From positions 1 to 42,213 of the IMG/VR virus record IMGVR_UViG_3300009091_000310: DNA of 42,213 nucleotides, one strand, 5' to 3'. Positions 7,623 through 14,163 of this stretch are shown here, piece by piece. The notes beneath the pieces were generated by a model. It made no database searches. It was not told where the DNA came from and saw only the letters and a program-made list of their open reading frames with translations. The DNA is from a virus. Both the position numbers and the translations under genes were made by a program. How positions within the stretch are numbered: position 1 is the first letter of the stretch; the number at the start of each line of letters is the position of its first letter.

Positions 7623-8007
7623 GAGAACTTTGTGGGATTCTATAAAAGAATACTATAGACTAAACTACTCTATACCAGAAAATATTTTAGAGTACTATTC
7701 TGCTATAGATGTTATAAAGAAATGTATCTCAGGATATAGTAATCTAAGAATCTCATTTGGTTTAAAGAGCAGTGTAAAGTATGTGAAAGAAGTACTGTAT
7801 GATAATTTAGGATTTGAGGGTTGGGAAGAAGACCTTGACTTTTCTCCAATTGCGGTGTATAATAGGTGTAACAATAACTATGAGAGATATAGACAAGATA
7901 TCCTAATGATAAGTCATGTGACACCAGACTGTGTTATAGAGATTTCATTCTTATTGTGCAAAAAATATAAAGATATAGAAAGGTTAGTAGATAAATATGT
8001 CGTATAA
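7612..8007 (+). CDS. Hypothetical protein
   Basis: 131 residues, or 130 from the second ATG at 7615. It overlaps both neighbours (resolvase end and next start), so it is part of a coupled string. Helical, rich in Tyr and Lys, with scattered cysteines but no CxxC pair. Family not recognised. A consensus-like promoter lies inside it at 7835-7863. Confidence 0.65.
   Translation: MMIERTLWDSIKEYYRLNYSIPENILEYYSAIDVIKKCISGYSNLRISFGLKSSVKYVKEVLYDNLGFEGWEEDLDFSPIAVYNRCNNNYERYRQDILMISHVTPDCVIEISFLLCKKYKDIERLVDKYVV
7835..7863 (+). promoter_or_regulatory. Internal promoter
   Basis: TTGACT (7835-7840) and TATAAT (7858-7863) at 17-base spacing, 134 bases before the ATG at 7997. Eleven of twelve hexamer positions match the consensus. 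It would serve the sigma-like HTH and exonuclease genes. Confidence 0.5.
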
Positions 8008-8356
8008 AATAGAGTTACCAGATATTGAGATGATGTTTAAATTAGTAGATACTATTTCTGACTTGACTTATGAACGATCAATGTTAGACTTAGATATTAA
8101 ATTCTCGGAAAGTGAGATTGCTAAAATAGCTACAACAAATCCAGACTACTTCCAGGGAGGTAAACCACCATCAATGGCGTACATAGACGCTACCTGGAAA
8201 GTGACTGGTTTTAATGGGGAATTGAAAGAGAAAAGAGCAAGACTAGCTGGTATTTCAGCTAAATTGGAAGAAACTAAACTTAAGTTCCAACTATATAAAG
8301 AGATTATTGATTTATATAGAACACAGTCAGCTAATGAGAGAAGTCAGATAGTGTAA
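7997..8356 (+). CDS. Hypothetical coiled-coil protein
   Basis: 119 residues. Two charged helical segments (about residues 10-45 and 70-118) flank a proline-rich middle (GGKPPSMAYIDATW), suggesting an antiparallel coiled-coil hairpin. Start overlaps the previous gene by eleven bases. Family not recognised. Confidence 0.65.
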   Translation: MSYKIELPDIEMMFKLVDTISDLTYERSMLDLDIKFSESEIAKIATTNPDYFQGGKPPSMAYIDATWKVTGFNGELKEKRARLAGISAKLEETKLKFQLYKEIIDLYRTQSANERSQIV

Positions 8357-8358
8357 AA

Positions 8359-8799
8359 ATGTCGTGGTATGTTAGGAAATTATTGTTAGAAAGAGACAGT
8401 ATAAAGAGTCTAATTAGGGATACCTATGAAAATGGCTCTGCATTAGATTTAGAGGAGAATCAATTTGAGTTTTATGACTTCAATTCTGATGTTTATATGG
8501 ACTTACTGACTGTAGAAAAGAAACTTAAGGAATTAATAGATAATGGGTTGATCTCATCTGATGAACTTAGAGTATTGGAGTATATCTTATCAAATAGAAC
8601 TGTTTCACAAATAGAAAGAGACGAAGATATATCTAGACCCACTATAAACAAAAAGTTTGCGGATATTTGTTCTAGAGTAGCATTTCATCTTGGGGGAATT
8701 TTTACTGATGAAGGTTTTATATACTATCTAACAAACAAATATAATCTAAAAAAAGAACAGATATCTAAACTAAAAAATCATATAAGTGAGGAAAAATGA
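8359..8799 (+). CDS. Sigma-region-4-like helix-turn-helix protein
   Basis: 146 residues. After a charged N-terminal half, residues about 83-120 read LISSDELRVLEYILSNRTVS, then QIERDEDISRPTINKKF. This is the spacing of an HTH in which the last helix is SRPTINKKF, as in sigma-70 region 4 and LuxR-like domains. No region 2 is present, so it is not a complete sigma factor. It could be a regulator of phage genes. It overlaps the next gene by four bases. Confidence 0.55.
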   Translation: MSWYVRKLLLERDSIKSLIRDTYENGSALDLEENQFEFYDFNSDVYMDLLTVEKKLKELIDNGLISSDELRVLEYILSNRTVSQIERDEDISRPTINKKFADICSRVAFHLGGIFTDEGFIYYLTNKYNLKKEQISKLKNHISEEK

Positions 8800-9506
8800 G
8801 TATTGTAGAAGAAGTATTAAAATCAAAAAAGATGAAAGAAGATTTGCGCTGTGTTCACAGACACACAATAGATGAGCACCCATCTTGTTTTGTTAAGGGA
8901 CAGATAAAGTGGCCCGATGATAAAACGTTTTCTAAAGTAACAGGAAGTGAGTGGTATAAATACCCAGGATACAGGATAGCGTATGCAGATATTGAGACAG
9001 ATAATCTAAATGCAGATTTTGGTACGGTGTTAGCATGGTGTATAAAACAAAAGGACGGGGAAATAATATCTAGTTTTATAACCAAAGATGAGTTATTTGA
9101 TGGTCGTAGTGATTACAGACTTATTAAAGAGTTTATTAATGAAATTTCTAATTATAAAATTGTTGTAGGATACTATTCTAGTAGATTTGATATTCCATAT
9201 ATGCGAAGTAAAGCACTTTATTACGGATTAGAATTTCCAGGTTATGGAGAATTGTTTCAATGGGACTTGTATTTTACTGTAAGAGACAAACTTAAATTAT
9301 CCAGAAACTCATTAGATAACGCATGCAATTACTTAGGGATTGATGGTAAAACGCCTCTAGATAAGGATATATGGAGATTAGCTAAATATGGAGATAGAGA
9401 TGCTATAAGTTTGGTCTTGACACACTGCGAATATGATGTTATAATTACTGAAAGGTTACATAATCGAATAGAGTTTATGCGTAAATGGATTAAGACTTCA
9501 ATATAA
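8796..9506 (+). CDS. DEDD-type 3'-5' exonuclease (RNase H-like fold)
   Basis: 236 residues. ExoI is YADIETDN (D65, E67), ExoII is VGYYSSRFDIPYM (D132), and the ExoIII region is THCEYDVIITERLH (D214). This resembles the YprB/family-B-polymerase-type exonuclease domain standing alone. The residue four before D214 is His210 rather than the tyrosine of DEDDy enzymes, so the last motif reads HxxxD. A preceding basic and His/Cys-rich N-terminus (CVHRHTIDEHPSC) could bind metal. Likely role: DNA or RNA end processing during replication. Confidence 0.8.
   Translation: MSIVEEVLKSKKMKEDLRCVHRHTIDEHPSCFVKGQIKWPDDKTFSKVTGSEWYKYPGYRIAYADIETDNLNADFGTVLAWCIKQKDGEIISSFITKDELFDGRSDYRLIKEFINEISNYKIVVGYYSSRFDIPYMRSKALYYGLEFPGYGELFQWDLYFTVRDKLKLSRNSLDNACNYLGIDGKTPLDKDIWRLAKYGDRDAISLVLTHCEYDVIITERLHNRIEFMRKWIKTSI
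9417..9445 (+). promoter_or_regulatory. Internal promoter at end of exonuclease gene
   Basis: TTGACA (9417-9422) and TATAAT (9440-9445) at 17-base spacing, a perfect match, 77 bases before the ATG at 9522. It is well placed for the downstream gene. Confidence 0.65.
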
Positions 9507-9521
9507 GAAAGGGCATATAAA

Positions 9522-9830
9522 ATGGCTGATTTAGTAAACGATAAGACTGTTGGATATAGAATAACTACAGATACGATGGCAACCAAGCTGTCTAATGGTT
9601 ACTGGAAGGTAGAACAAAAGGTTACCCAAAGTAAGACCTTTGATGGCAGTACCTGGGACAGTAGGCAGGTGAGCATGCAAGCTACTGATAAGGACTTATC
9701 TAAAGCAAACGAACTAGTTACAATGTCTGTTCTAATGTATCTTGAACAGGTAGACGGGGACTTGTTTGTTGAACAAGTTATGGATGACGAAGAGTTAGGT
9801 AGTGGCGAGGGAAAGGCGCTCTTGCAGTAA
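9522..9830 (+). CDS. Hypothetical protein
   Basis: 102 residues with GAAAGGG as ribosome-binding site. The N-terminal half is beta-rich with Thr, Ser and Trp (NGYWKVEQKVTQSKTFDGSTW), and the C-terminus is acidic (MDDEELGSGEG). It has its own perfect promoter upstream, suggesting high expression. Acidic tails are common on DNA-binding phage proteins, but I recognise no family. Confidence 0.65.
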   Translation: MADLVNDKTVGYRITTDTMATKLSNGYWKVEQKVTQSKTFDGSTWDSRQVSMQATDKDLSKANELVTMSVLMYLEQVDGDLFVEQVMDDEELGSGEGKALLQ

Positions 9831-9834
9831 GGGT

Positions 9835-10050
9835 ATGACAAAGAGAAATAGAAGGACTTCTGTAGCAGTAAACCTGTTTAAAACAATTTCTGATAATCCA
9901 GGGTTATTTCCTAAACAATTAGGAAGGTTAATTGGTAAAACTTCTGGATATATACATAATACTCTACCGTCTTTAGAAATTGATGGTTTATACATTAGTG
10001 AAGATGATCAGGGTAGATTATACCCAATGGAGAATAACCTAGATGAATAG
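9835..10050 (+). CDS. Small winged-helix/HTH-like protein
   Basis: 71 residues from the ATG at 9835. A GTG at 9802 would add 11 residues, and neither start has a well-spaced site. Very basic N-terminus (TKRNRRTS), then a helix-turn-helix-like run NPGLFPKQLGRLIGKTSG ahead of YIHNTLPSLEIDGLY. This matches a MarR-like wing-helix plan (recognition helix followed by GLY-(I/V) and acidic wing). Probable DNA binder; target unknown. Confidence 0.5.
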   Translation: MTKRNRRTSVAVNLFKTISDNPGLFPKQLGRLIGKTSGYIHNTLPSLEIDGLYISEDDQGRLYPMENNLDE

Positions 10051-10249
10051 CATACAAATTTTTAAATTAGATGATTTAGAGACAATTGTAATTAAAAAGA
10101 ATAAAGGAGGTAGATTTTTTATAACTACGTCAGATTCAGTGATTATATCTAGTTTTAACTTCTATGCTCTTTTAAAATATATGTTATTCCGAGGTTTTAT
10201 TTCTCCAAAAGTTTTGGAAGGACTACTTAGTGAATATAGAGAGGAGTAA
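10043..10249 (+). CDS. Hypothetical protein
   Basis: 68 residues, mixed alpha/beta, with a glycine turn NKGGRFFITTSD. Overlaps the preceding gene by eight bases. Ends with GAGGAGTAA, which supplies the site for the dNMP kinase. Family not recognised. Confidence 0.6.
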   Translation: MNSIQIFKLDDLETIVIKKNKGGRFFITTSDSVIISSFNFYALLKYMLFRGFISPKVLEGLLSEYREE

Positions 10250-10251
10250 TT

Positions 10252-10857
10252 ATGAAAGCAACGGGACTAGTAAAATCAGTTGTTATGTGGGATGATGTTT
10301 ATAAGTCCAAATCAATCATCATTCTTTTATCTGGAAAAGCCAGAGTAGGTAAAACTTATATTGCTAATAGACTAGTTAGCTTATTTAATGACAATGCTTA
10401 TTCTACACGAATTTTAGGTTTTGCAGATGGAGTAAAAGATTGTGCGATTGACTACTTTAATTGGAATGGTGATAAAGATGATAGGGGTAGAAAATTACTA
10501 CAAAGTATCGGAAATATAGGTAGAGAATATGATAAGGATGTGTGGGTAAAAAGACTGGTTAGGTTAATTGATGATGATTTATATTTGTCTGATGTGTATA
10601 TTGTTGATGACTGGCGTTTTGAAAATGAACGAAACTATCTTGAAAAGACAGGTAATTTTTTTGTAGTAGCAGTTAGAGTTGAGTCGGACGTAAGAGGCGG
10701 TTTAAAAGGAGACTTAGCTAAAGACGTTTCTGAAAATTCTTTGCCAGAAAATTTAACATACTATGATTTTATTATAACAAATAATGATAACGATCTAGAC
10801 GAAGTATTAAAAACTATACTAAACTTCGTAGATAAAATGGAGGATAAAGATGGATGA
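10252..10857 (+). CDS. Deoxynucleoside monophosphate kinase (phage type)
   Basis: 201 residues. P-loop GKARVGKT near residue 30, then GFADGVKD (LID/NMP-binding start), RGRKLLQSIGNIGREYDKD with DVWVKRL, and VDDWRFENE, in the order seen in T4 gp1-type and other phage dNMP kinases. It phosphorylates deoxynucleoside monophosphates to diphosphates for phage DNA synthesis. It sits in the same block as dUTPase and ribonucleotide reductase. GAGGAG precedes the ATG. Specific nucleotide preference cannot be read from the sequence. Confidence 0.75.
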   Translation: MKATGLVKSVVMWDDVYKSKSIIILLSGKARVGKTYIANRLVSLFNDNAYSTRILGFADGVKDCAIDYFNWNGDKDDRGRKLLQSIGNIGREYDKDVWVKRLVRLIDDDLYLSDVYIVDDWRFENERNYLEKTGNFFVVAVRVESDVRGGLKGDLAKDVSENSLPENLTYYDFIITNNDNDLDEVLKTILNFVDKMEDKDG

Positions 10858-11233
10858 TATGCTTATTAACGGCGGACTAGCTATGTTGTTATTGGAATTA
10901 GTAAAGTGGGGTATTCGTTTTCTAAAGAAAAACCCACAGTACGACTTTCCAACGGCTTTTTATGCCGTATCAATTCCAGTTTTAAATATATTAGTACTTC
11001 CACTATTAGCTTTGTTAGGAGTTAGTAACGTGACTATGCCTACAGATTGGGTTGAGTGGATACGCTCTGCCCTTTTAGTGGGGGTTGGTTCACTAGTTTC
11101 CCTGCTATTTTATAGTGGAGGCTATAAGAAACTCAAAGAATACAACGACTTACTAAAAGAAACAAGAAGTTATGATGAGTTCCTAGAAGAAGAAAGAGAC
11201 GAAGAAGAGGAAAGAGAGAAAGGAAAGGGCTAA
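10850..11233 (+). CDS. Membrane protein with acidic C-terminal tail
   Basis: 127 residues. Three hydrophobic helices (about 5-25, 37-58, 69-90) are followed by a highly charged tail dominated by Glu, Asp, Lys and Arg. This size and topology resemble class I holins, but there is no neighbouring endolysin and it lies within nucleotide-metabolism genes, so a holin call would be a guess. Overlaps the kinase gene end by eight bases. Confidence 0.6.
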   Translation: MDDMLINGGLAMLLLELVKWGIRFLKKNPQYDFPTAFYAVSIPVLNILVLPLLALLGVSNVTMPTDWVEWIRSALLVGVGSLVSLLFYSGGYKKLKEYNDLLKETRSYDEFLEEERDEEEEREKGKG

Positions 11234-11234
11234 G

Positions 11235-11456
11235 ATGACTTGTCCTGTTTGTCAAGGTGACTATTTCAATATCACTAATGATGATATCTGTGAGGAGCAT
11301 GAGCATTGGATAGTTACTATTTGTCCATATTGTAACAGGGCTGTTCTTAGTAATGAGAGTGGCATCTGCTTATATCATGCCAAAATGGGACAGGCTGGAC
11401 ATGGTGCTAATAAGGATAGGAGAGCACCACTACGCTCGTACGGACTTGAAAATTGA
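11235..11456 (+). CDS. Small zinc-ribbon protein
   Basis: 73 residues with CPVC at the N-terminus, CEEHEH, CPYC and CLYH: four metal-ligand pairs, enough for two zinc sites. Located directly before the tRNA-Thr promoter. Such proteins occur many times in this arm. Function unknown; nucleic-acid or protein binding is likely. Confidence 0.65.
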   Translation: MTCPVCQGDYFNITNDDICEEHEHWIVTICPYCNRAVLSNESGICLYHAKMGQAGHGANKDRRAPLRSYGLEN

Positions 11457-11459
11457 CCC

Positions 11460-11488
11460 TTGACAAACTGTAAGGTATGTGCTATACT
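11460..11488 (+). promoter_or_regulatory. Promoter for tRNA-Thr and stem-loop elements
   Basis: TTGACA (11460-11465) and TATACT (11483-11488) at 17-base spacing. It starts right at the preceding gene's stop and the tRNA begins 22 bases after the -10 box. This makes the tRNA-Thr plus two stem-loop elements an independently expressed RNA unit. Confidence 0.8.
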
Positions 11489-11510
11489 ATAATTACCTTA
11501 ACAACTAATA

Positions 11511-11582
11511 GCCTCTGTAATGCAAATGGTAGCATATCAACTTTGTAACTTGATTATGGGAGTTCGACTCTCTCCGGAGGCT
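11511..11582 (+). tRNA. tRNA-Thr (anticodon TGT)
   Basis: Acceptor GCCTCTG (11511-11517) pairs with CGGAGGC (11575-11581) with one G-U pair, discriminator T11582. D-stem ATGC/GCAT. Anticodon loop TTTGTAA gives TGT. The top anticodon-stem position is a C-C mismatch (TCAAC/CTTGA), so the stem has four good pairs. T-arm GGGAG-TTCGACT-CTCTC. No encoded CCA. UGU reads the A/T-ending threonine codons that dominate these genes. Confidence 0.88.
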
Positions 11583-11585
11583 ACA

Positions 11586-11646
11586 AGATTACATACAGCA
11601 AACAAAAACCCTTCAACTGATAATTGAATCCGGTCAAGCGTAGTCT
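11586..11646 (+). ncRNA. tRNA-adjacent stem-loop element, copy 3
   Basis: AGATTAC (11586-11592) pairs with GTAGTCT (11640-11646), seven pairs with one G-U. Inside are ACAGCAAACAAAAACCC, a hairpin TTCAA-CTGATAA-TTGAA, and a longer 3' linker than in the other copies. It begins three bases after tRNA-Thr. The weakest stem of the four, but the ACAGCAAA core and position agree. Confidence 0.5.
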
Positions 11647-11658
11647 GAATATAAATTA

Positions 11659-11711
11659 AGCCAACATCCAGCAAAAAACTATCTTTTGAGGAAAAGAAAA
11701 AAATGTTGGCT
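11659..11711 (+). ncRNA. tRNA-adjacent stem-loop element, copy 4
   Basis: AGCCAACAT (11659-11667) pairs perfectly with ATGTTGGCT (11703-11711). The interior has CCAGCAAAAAACTA, an inner hairpin TCTTTT-GAGG-AAAAGA, and an A-run. The 9-bp stem sequence is unrelated to the other copies. GATTTTTAT follows, so this last copy could also end transcription. The next gene starts at 11741 with its own AAAGGAAA site. Confidence 0.6.
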
Positions 11712-11740
11712 GATTTTTATCTAAAAGAAAGGAAAATAAA

Positions 11741-12016
11741 ATGAGAATAGGGTTAGATGATTTTAGAGAAGAAGATTATATTGGAGATTGGGTACTAGAC
11801 GATACAATTAAGATAGATACAGAAATGATTTTATCAGAATTATTAGTTATGAAATATGTACCAGAAGAGTTCAATTTTCATATTTATGATGCGATGTTGA
11901 GAGCAGAACAACTAGGGTTAGAAAAAGATGTTATTGAGGTTACTATAGGTAAATTTTTCGATGTATTAAGATTAGAAAGAGAATTAGACGAAATTAATAA
12001 GCGGATTTATAAATGA
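11741..12016 (+). CDS. Hypothetical protein
   Basis: 91 residues, acidic, mostly helical. AGAAAGGAAA precedes the ATG. No cysteines, no membrane segments, no recognised motif. First gene after the tRNA-Thr unit, overlapping the next by four bases. Confidence 0.65.
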   Translation: MRIGLDDFREEDYIGDWVLDDTIKIDTEMILSELLVMKYVPEEFNFHIYDAMLRAEQLGLEKDVIEVTIGKFFDVLRLERELDEINKRIYK

Positions 12017-12216
12017 AGTGTGCAAACTGTAATTTATGTCTCGATATCTATAACTTAGAAGTAGACGGTTTAAATAAACTCTTTTGGTTTTGTGATTTAT
12101 GCAAAAGAGTTTACAAATTAAATGGAGGCAGGAGATTTGAAATAACAGATACAGAAGAGTTAAACAGTATTAGAGATAGAATATTACAGAAAAGAAAGCA
12201 AATTAATTATGGTTAG
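12013..12216 (+). CDS. Small zinc-ribbon protein
   Basis: 67 residues with CANCNLC at the N-terminus and CDLC about 20 residues later, a compact four-cysteine zinc ribbon, then a basic tail (RILQKRKQINYG). ATGA-type overlap with the preceding gene. Likely nucleic-acid or protein binding; function unknown. Confidence 0.65.
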   Translation: MKCANCNLCLDIYNLEVDGLNKLFWFCDLCKRVYKLNGGRRFEITDTEELNSIRDRILQKRKQINYG

Positions 12217-12406
12217 TAAAGTTTTACAGTGTTTAGAGTGTGGAACAAAAACACGTTACTCTATAACTCTAGGAGACGAACAAAAAGAACTAGAGTATAT
12301 AGAAGGGATGAAAAAATTAGGTTGTTATTACTGTAATAGTAAAAATGATCTTGTGGAGGCTAATGATGAAAATAAACTTGTCAAAACTTTATCACGCTCT
12401 GCGTAG
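12209..12406 (+). CDS. Small zinc-ribbon protein
   Basis: 65 residues with CLECG near the start and CYYC at about residue 39, giving one four-cysteine site. Its 3' part overlaps the start of a basic 47-residue gene in another frame. Function unknown. Confidence 0.6.
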   Translation: MVSKVLQCLECGTKTRYSITLGDEQKELEYIEGMKKLGCYYCNSKNDLVEANDENKLVKTLSRSA

Positions 12407-12509
12407 GGAAAAGAAAAATGAACGTAGAAATAAGACAACTTTGGATAGTAGAGTAGTTAAATCTATTCCAGATGAAGTAGAAGAAAGAAAAGAGAAGAAA
12501 CAAAAATGA
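12366..12509 (+). CDS. Small basic protein
   Basis: 47 residues (an ATG at 12363 would add one). TGGAGG lies 5-10 bases before the start. More than a third of residues are Lys or Arg, with acidic residues near the end (PDEVEERKEKKQK). It overlaps the preceding gene by 41 bases in another frame and its TGA overlaps the next ATG. Probably a nucleic-acid-binding or disordered accessory peptide. Confidence 0.55.
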   Translation: MKINLSKLYHALRREKKNERRNKTTLDSRVVKSIPDEVEERKEKKQK

Positions 12510-12676
12510 ACGCCAATAAGTTAGTAATACTCCTACTCTTTATATTAGGATTAGTATTAATGGTTTTATCTTTTTCTATGGATTGTGGGGTAGGCAGGGC
12601 ATTTTTTGTTTGGGGGTTTTTAATTTCCGCTATGGTCGGCTTATTTCAAATTATAGAATACTGGAAAAGTAAATGA
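12506..12676 (+). CDS. Small membrane protein
   Basis: 56 residues with two transmembrane helices (about 5-23 and 33-51) joined by a short loop containing Cys. Both ends overlap neighbours by four bases in the ATGA style, which argues for a real translated gene. Function unknown. Confidence 0.6.
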   Translation: MNANKLVILLLFILGLVLMVLSFSMDCGVGRAFFVWGFLISAMVGLFQIIEYWKSK

Positions 12677-12924
12677 AACACATTTTTGCTGTAGAATGGT
12701 TATCTGATGACTTGGTGGGTTTTAAGTGTGTTAGATGTGGTCATGAGTGTGTAGAACCAGATACTACTAAATGTACTTACTGGTATAAATTTGAAGAATG
12801 GATTTGTGTTTTATGTGGCAAAGAAGATATTTATAAAACCAGGGTTTACGGAAAGCCTAAGCCTGAAAATTATTATGAAAGACATATAGAACACGATACT
12901 GCGTGCGAAAGTCATTTTATATAG
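12673..12924 (+). CDS. Small zinc-finger protein
   Basis: 83 residues. CVRCGHEC and CVLCG supply two CxxC pairs; flanking Cys and His residues could complete a second site. Fourth cysteine-rich small protein in about 1.7 kb. Precedes the primase with an 8-base gap. A role as a detached zinc module for the primase, whose own zinc ligands are missing, is possible but is only inference. Confidence 0.6.
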   Translation: MKHIFAVEWLSDDLVGFKCVRCGHECVEPDTTKCTYWYKFEEWICVLCGKEDIYKTRVYGKPKPENYYERHIEHDTACESHFI

Positions 12925-12931
12925 GTGATCT

Positions 12932-13855
12932 ATGACAAAAAATGCAGATATTCTAGAAACTCTAATTGATGAAGATTTTGGATTAGAGACCAAAGAGGCA
13001 TCTAGATGGGGAAAAGCTGAAGAACGTTCCTCTATGGTGCTGGATAAAGAAAAAGGAATCTTTTTTTGGAATGCACAAGGAATTGTAGGAGACCCTCTAA
13101 TCTATCTAACCCAAGTTAGAAAGCTTAGTTTCTATGATGCTAAAGAATATCTGAAAAGGTTTGATTATGAAGGTACGTTTGTACATACTGTCCATACTAA
13201 AAAAGAAGATGTAGTAGTTTATCCTAGATTAGTAGATGTGTTCTTTGAACATGGATTAGATAAAAGAGATTACTTTTATAGAAGAGGTTTGCTGGATTAT
13301 ACTATTGACAGGTTTCAATTAGGGTGGTATAATGACTTTAGTATGATACCATTCTTTGAGGACGGTACTTTTAGAAACTTTCAAATGAGGCAGGATAATC
13401 CGAGTAAACGGATTAAGGGGTTTTACCGTAATATCGGCCCTCTGCTGTTCAATTCAGATGTCTTGAAAATGACAGACGAGGTTTATTATGTAGAAGGGCC
13501 AGTAGATGCAATGATTCTTATTCAAAATGGTTTACCAGCTATTGCGTCAAATTCTGGTGGAGGATATTTACCAGAGTGGTATAGCAAGTTTATCAGACAA
13601 AAAAAGATTAATATTGTTTTTGATAATGATGACGGTGGTAGAAAAGAATCGGTAAGATTAGCTAAATTCTTAGGAGTAAACAGATGTAAGATTTATACGT
13701 TTGTGGATTTTGAAGAATCTGGATATGATCCAGTAGATTATTTTAGAGATGGAAATAAAGTAGAAAATTTTGTAGAATTAGTCGATGATAGGAGTAAATA
13801 TGTTTTTGAGTTACCTGGACAAAACAGTGGAAGAGGCCGTAAAAGAAATTCTTAG
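12932..13855 (+). CDS. DnaG-like TOPRIM primase with degenerate zinc domain
   Basis: 307 residues. The TOPRIM domain is clear: YYVEGPVDAMIL (E188, D192), IASNSGGGYLP, and IVFDNDDGGRKES (D231, D233). Residues about 24-75 align with the CHC2 zinc-binding module by pattern (MVLDKEKGIFFWNAQGIVGD, then PLIYLTQVRKLSFYDAKEYL). The cysteine and histidine ligands are replaced (for example WNAQG where CFGCG is usual), so no zinc site remains. The RNA-polymerase core is shortened relative to DnaG. Phage primase is the likely role. A promoter matching the consensus lies inside. Confidence 0.8.
   Translation: MTKNADILETLIDEDFGLETKEASRWGKAEERSSMVLDKEKGIFFWNAQGIVGDPLIYLTQVRKLSFYDAKEYLKRFDYEGTFVHTVHTKKEDVVVYPRLVDVFFEHGLDKRDYFYRRGLLDYTIDRFQLGWYNDFSMIPFFEDGTFRNFQMRQDNPSKRIKGFYRNIGPLLFNSDVLKMTDEVYYVEGPVDAMILIQNGLPAIASNSGGGYLPEWYSKFIRQKKINIVFDNDDGGRKESVRLAKFLGVNRCKIYTFVDFEESGYDPVDYFRDGNKVENFVELVDDRSKYVFELPGQNSGRGRKRNS
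13305..13333 (+). promoter_or_regulatory. Internal promoter in primase gene
   Basis: TTGACA (13305-13310) and TATAAT (13328-13333) at 17-base spacing, a perfect match inside the primase gene. The nearest downstream start is 13800. Confidence 0.5.
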
Positions 13856-13985
13856 TTTAGATAAGAAAGATGATGATACAAAGGCTGAAAAAATAAATAC
13901 GATATTATCAAATTTAGTTAGAAAGAACCTTTTAAAATATGAAACAGATTTATCAAATTATGGAGGAAATGTGAGAGATGAGTAG
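13800..13985 (+). CDS. Hypothetical protein
   Basis: 61 residues from the ATG at 13800, chosen because AGGAG lies five bases upstream; an ATG at 13785 lacks a site. Charged and helical (VEEAVKEILSLDKKDDD). Overlaps the primase end by 56 bases and the next gene by eight. Function unknown. Confidence 0.55.
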   Translation: MFLSYLDKTVEEAVKEILSLDKKDDDTKAEKINTILSNLVRKNLLKYETDLSNYGGNVRDE

Positions 13986-14163
13986 ATTTACCAGTCCGTC
14001 TGAATATAGAGAGTATCTATCTAGTTTTATTTCTGATATTTCTACAGAAGTTAGTGATAGATTAGAGAATATTTTATCTAATATTTTAGAAGAAATCTAT
14101 GATGAGGCATACGAGGCAGGTTATGAAGATGGTTATAATGAAGGGATAGCATATAAAGAATGA
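13978..14163 (+). CDS. Small acidic protein
   Basis: 61 residues, strongly acidic, ending in a repetitive YDEAYEAGYEDGYNEG run with a Y-x-x-G periodicity as in many phage DUF tails. GGAGG lies in the preceding gene. Its TGA overlaps the dUTPase ATG. Function unknown. Confidence 0.6.
   Translation: MSRFTSPSEYREYLSSFISDISTEVSDRLENILSNILEEIYDEAYEAGYEDGYNEGIAYKE

Noticed and set aside
10850-11233. Holin call for the three-helix membrane protein
   Set aside because: No endolysin or spanin is nearby and the surroundings are nucleotide-metabolism genes. Size and topology alone are not enough.
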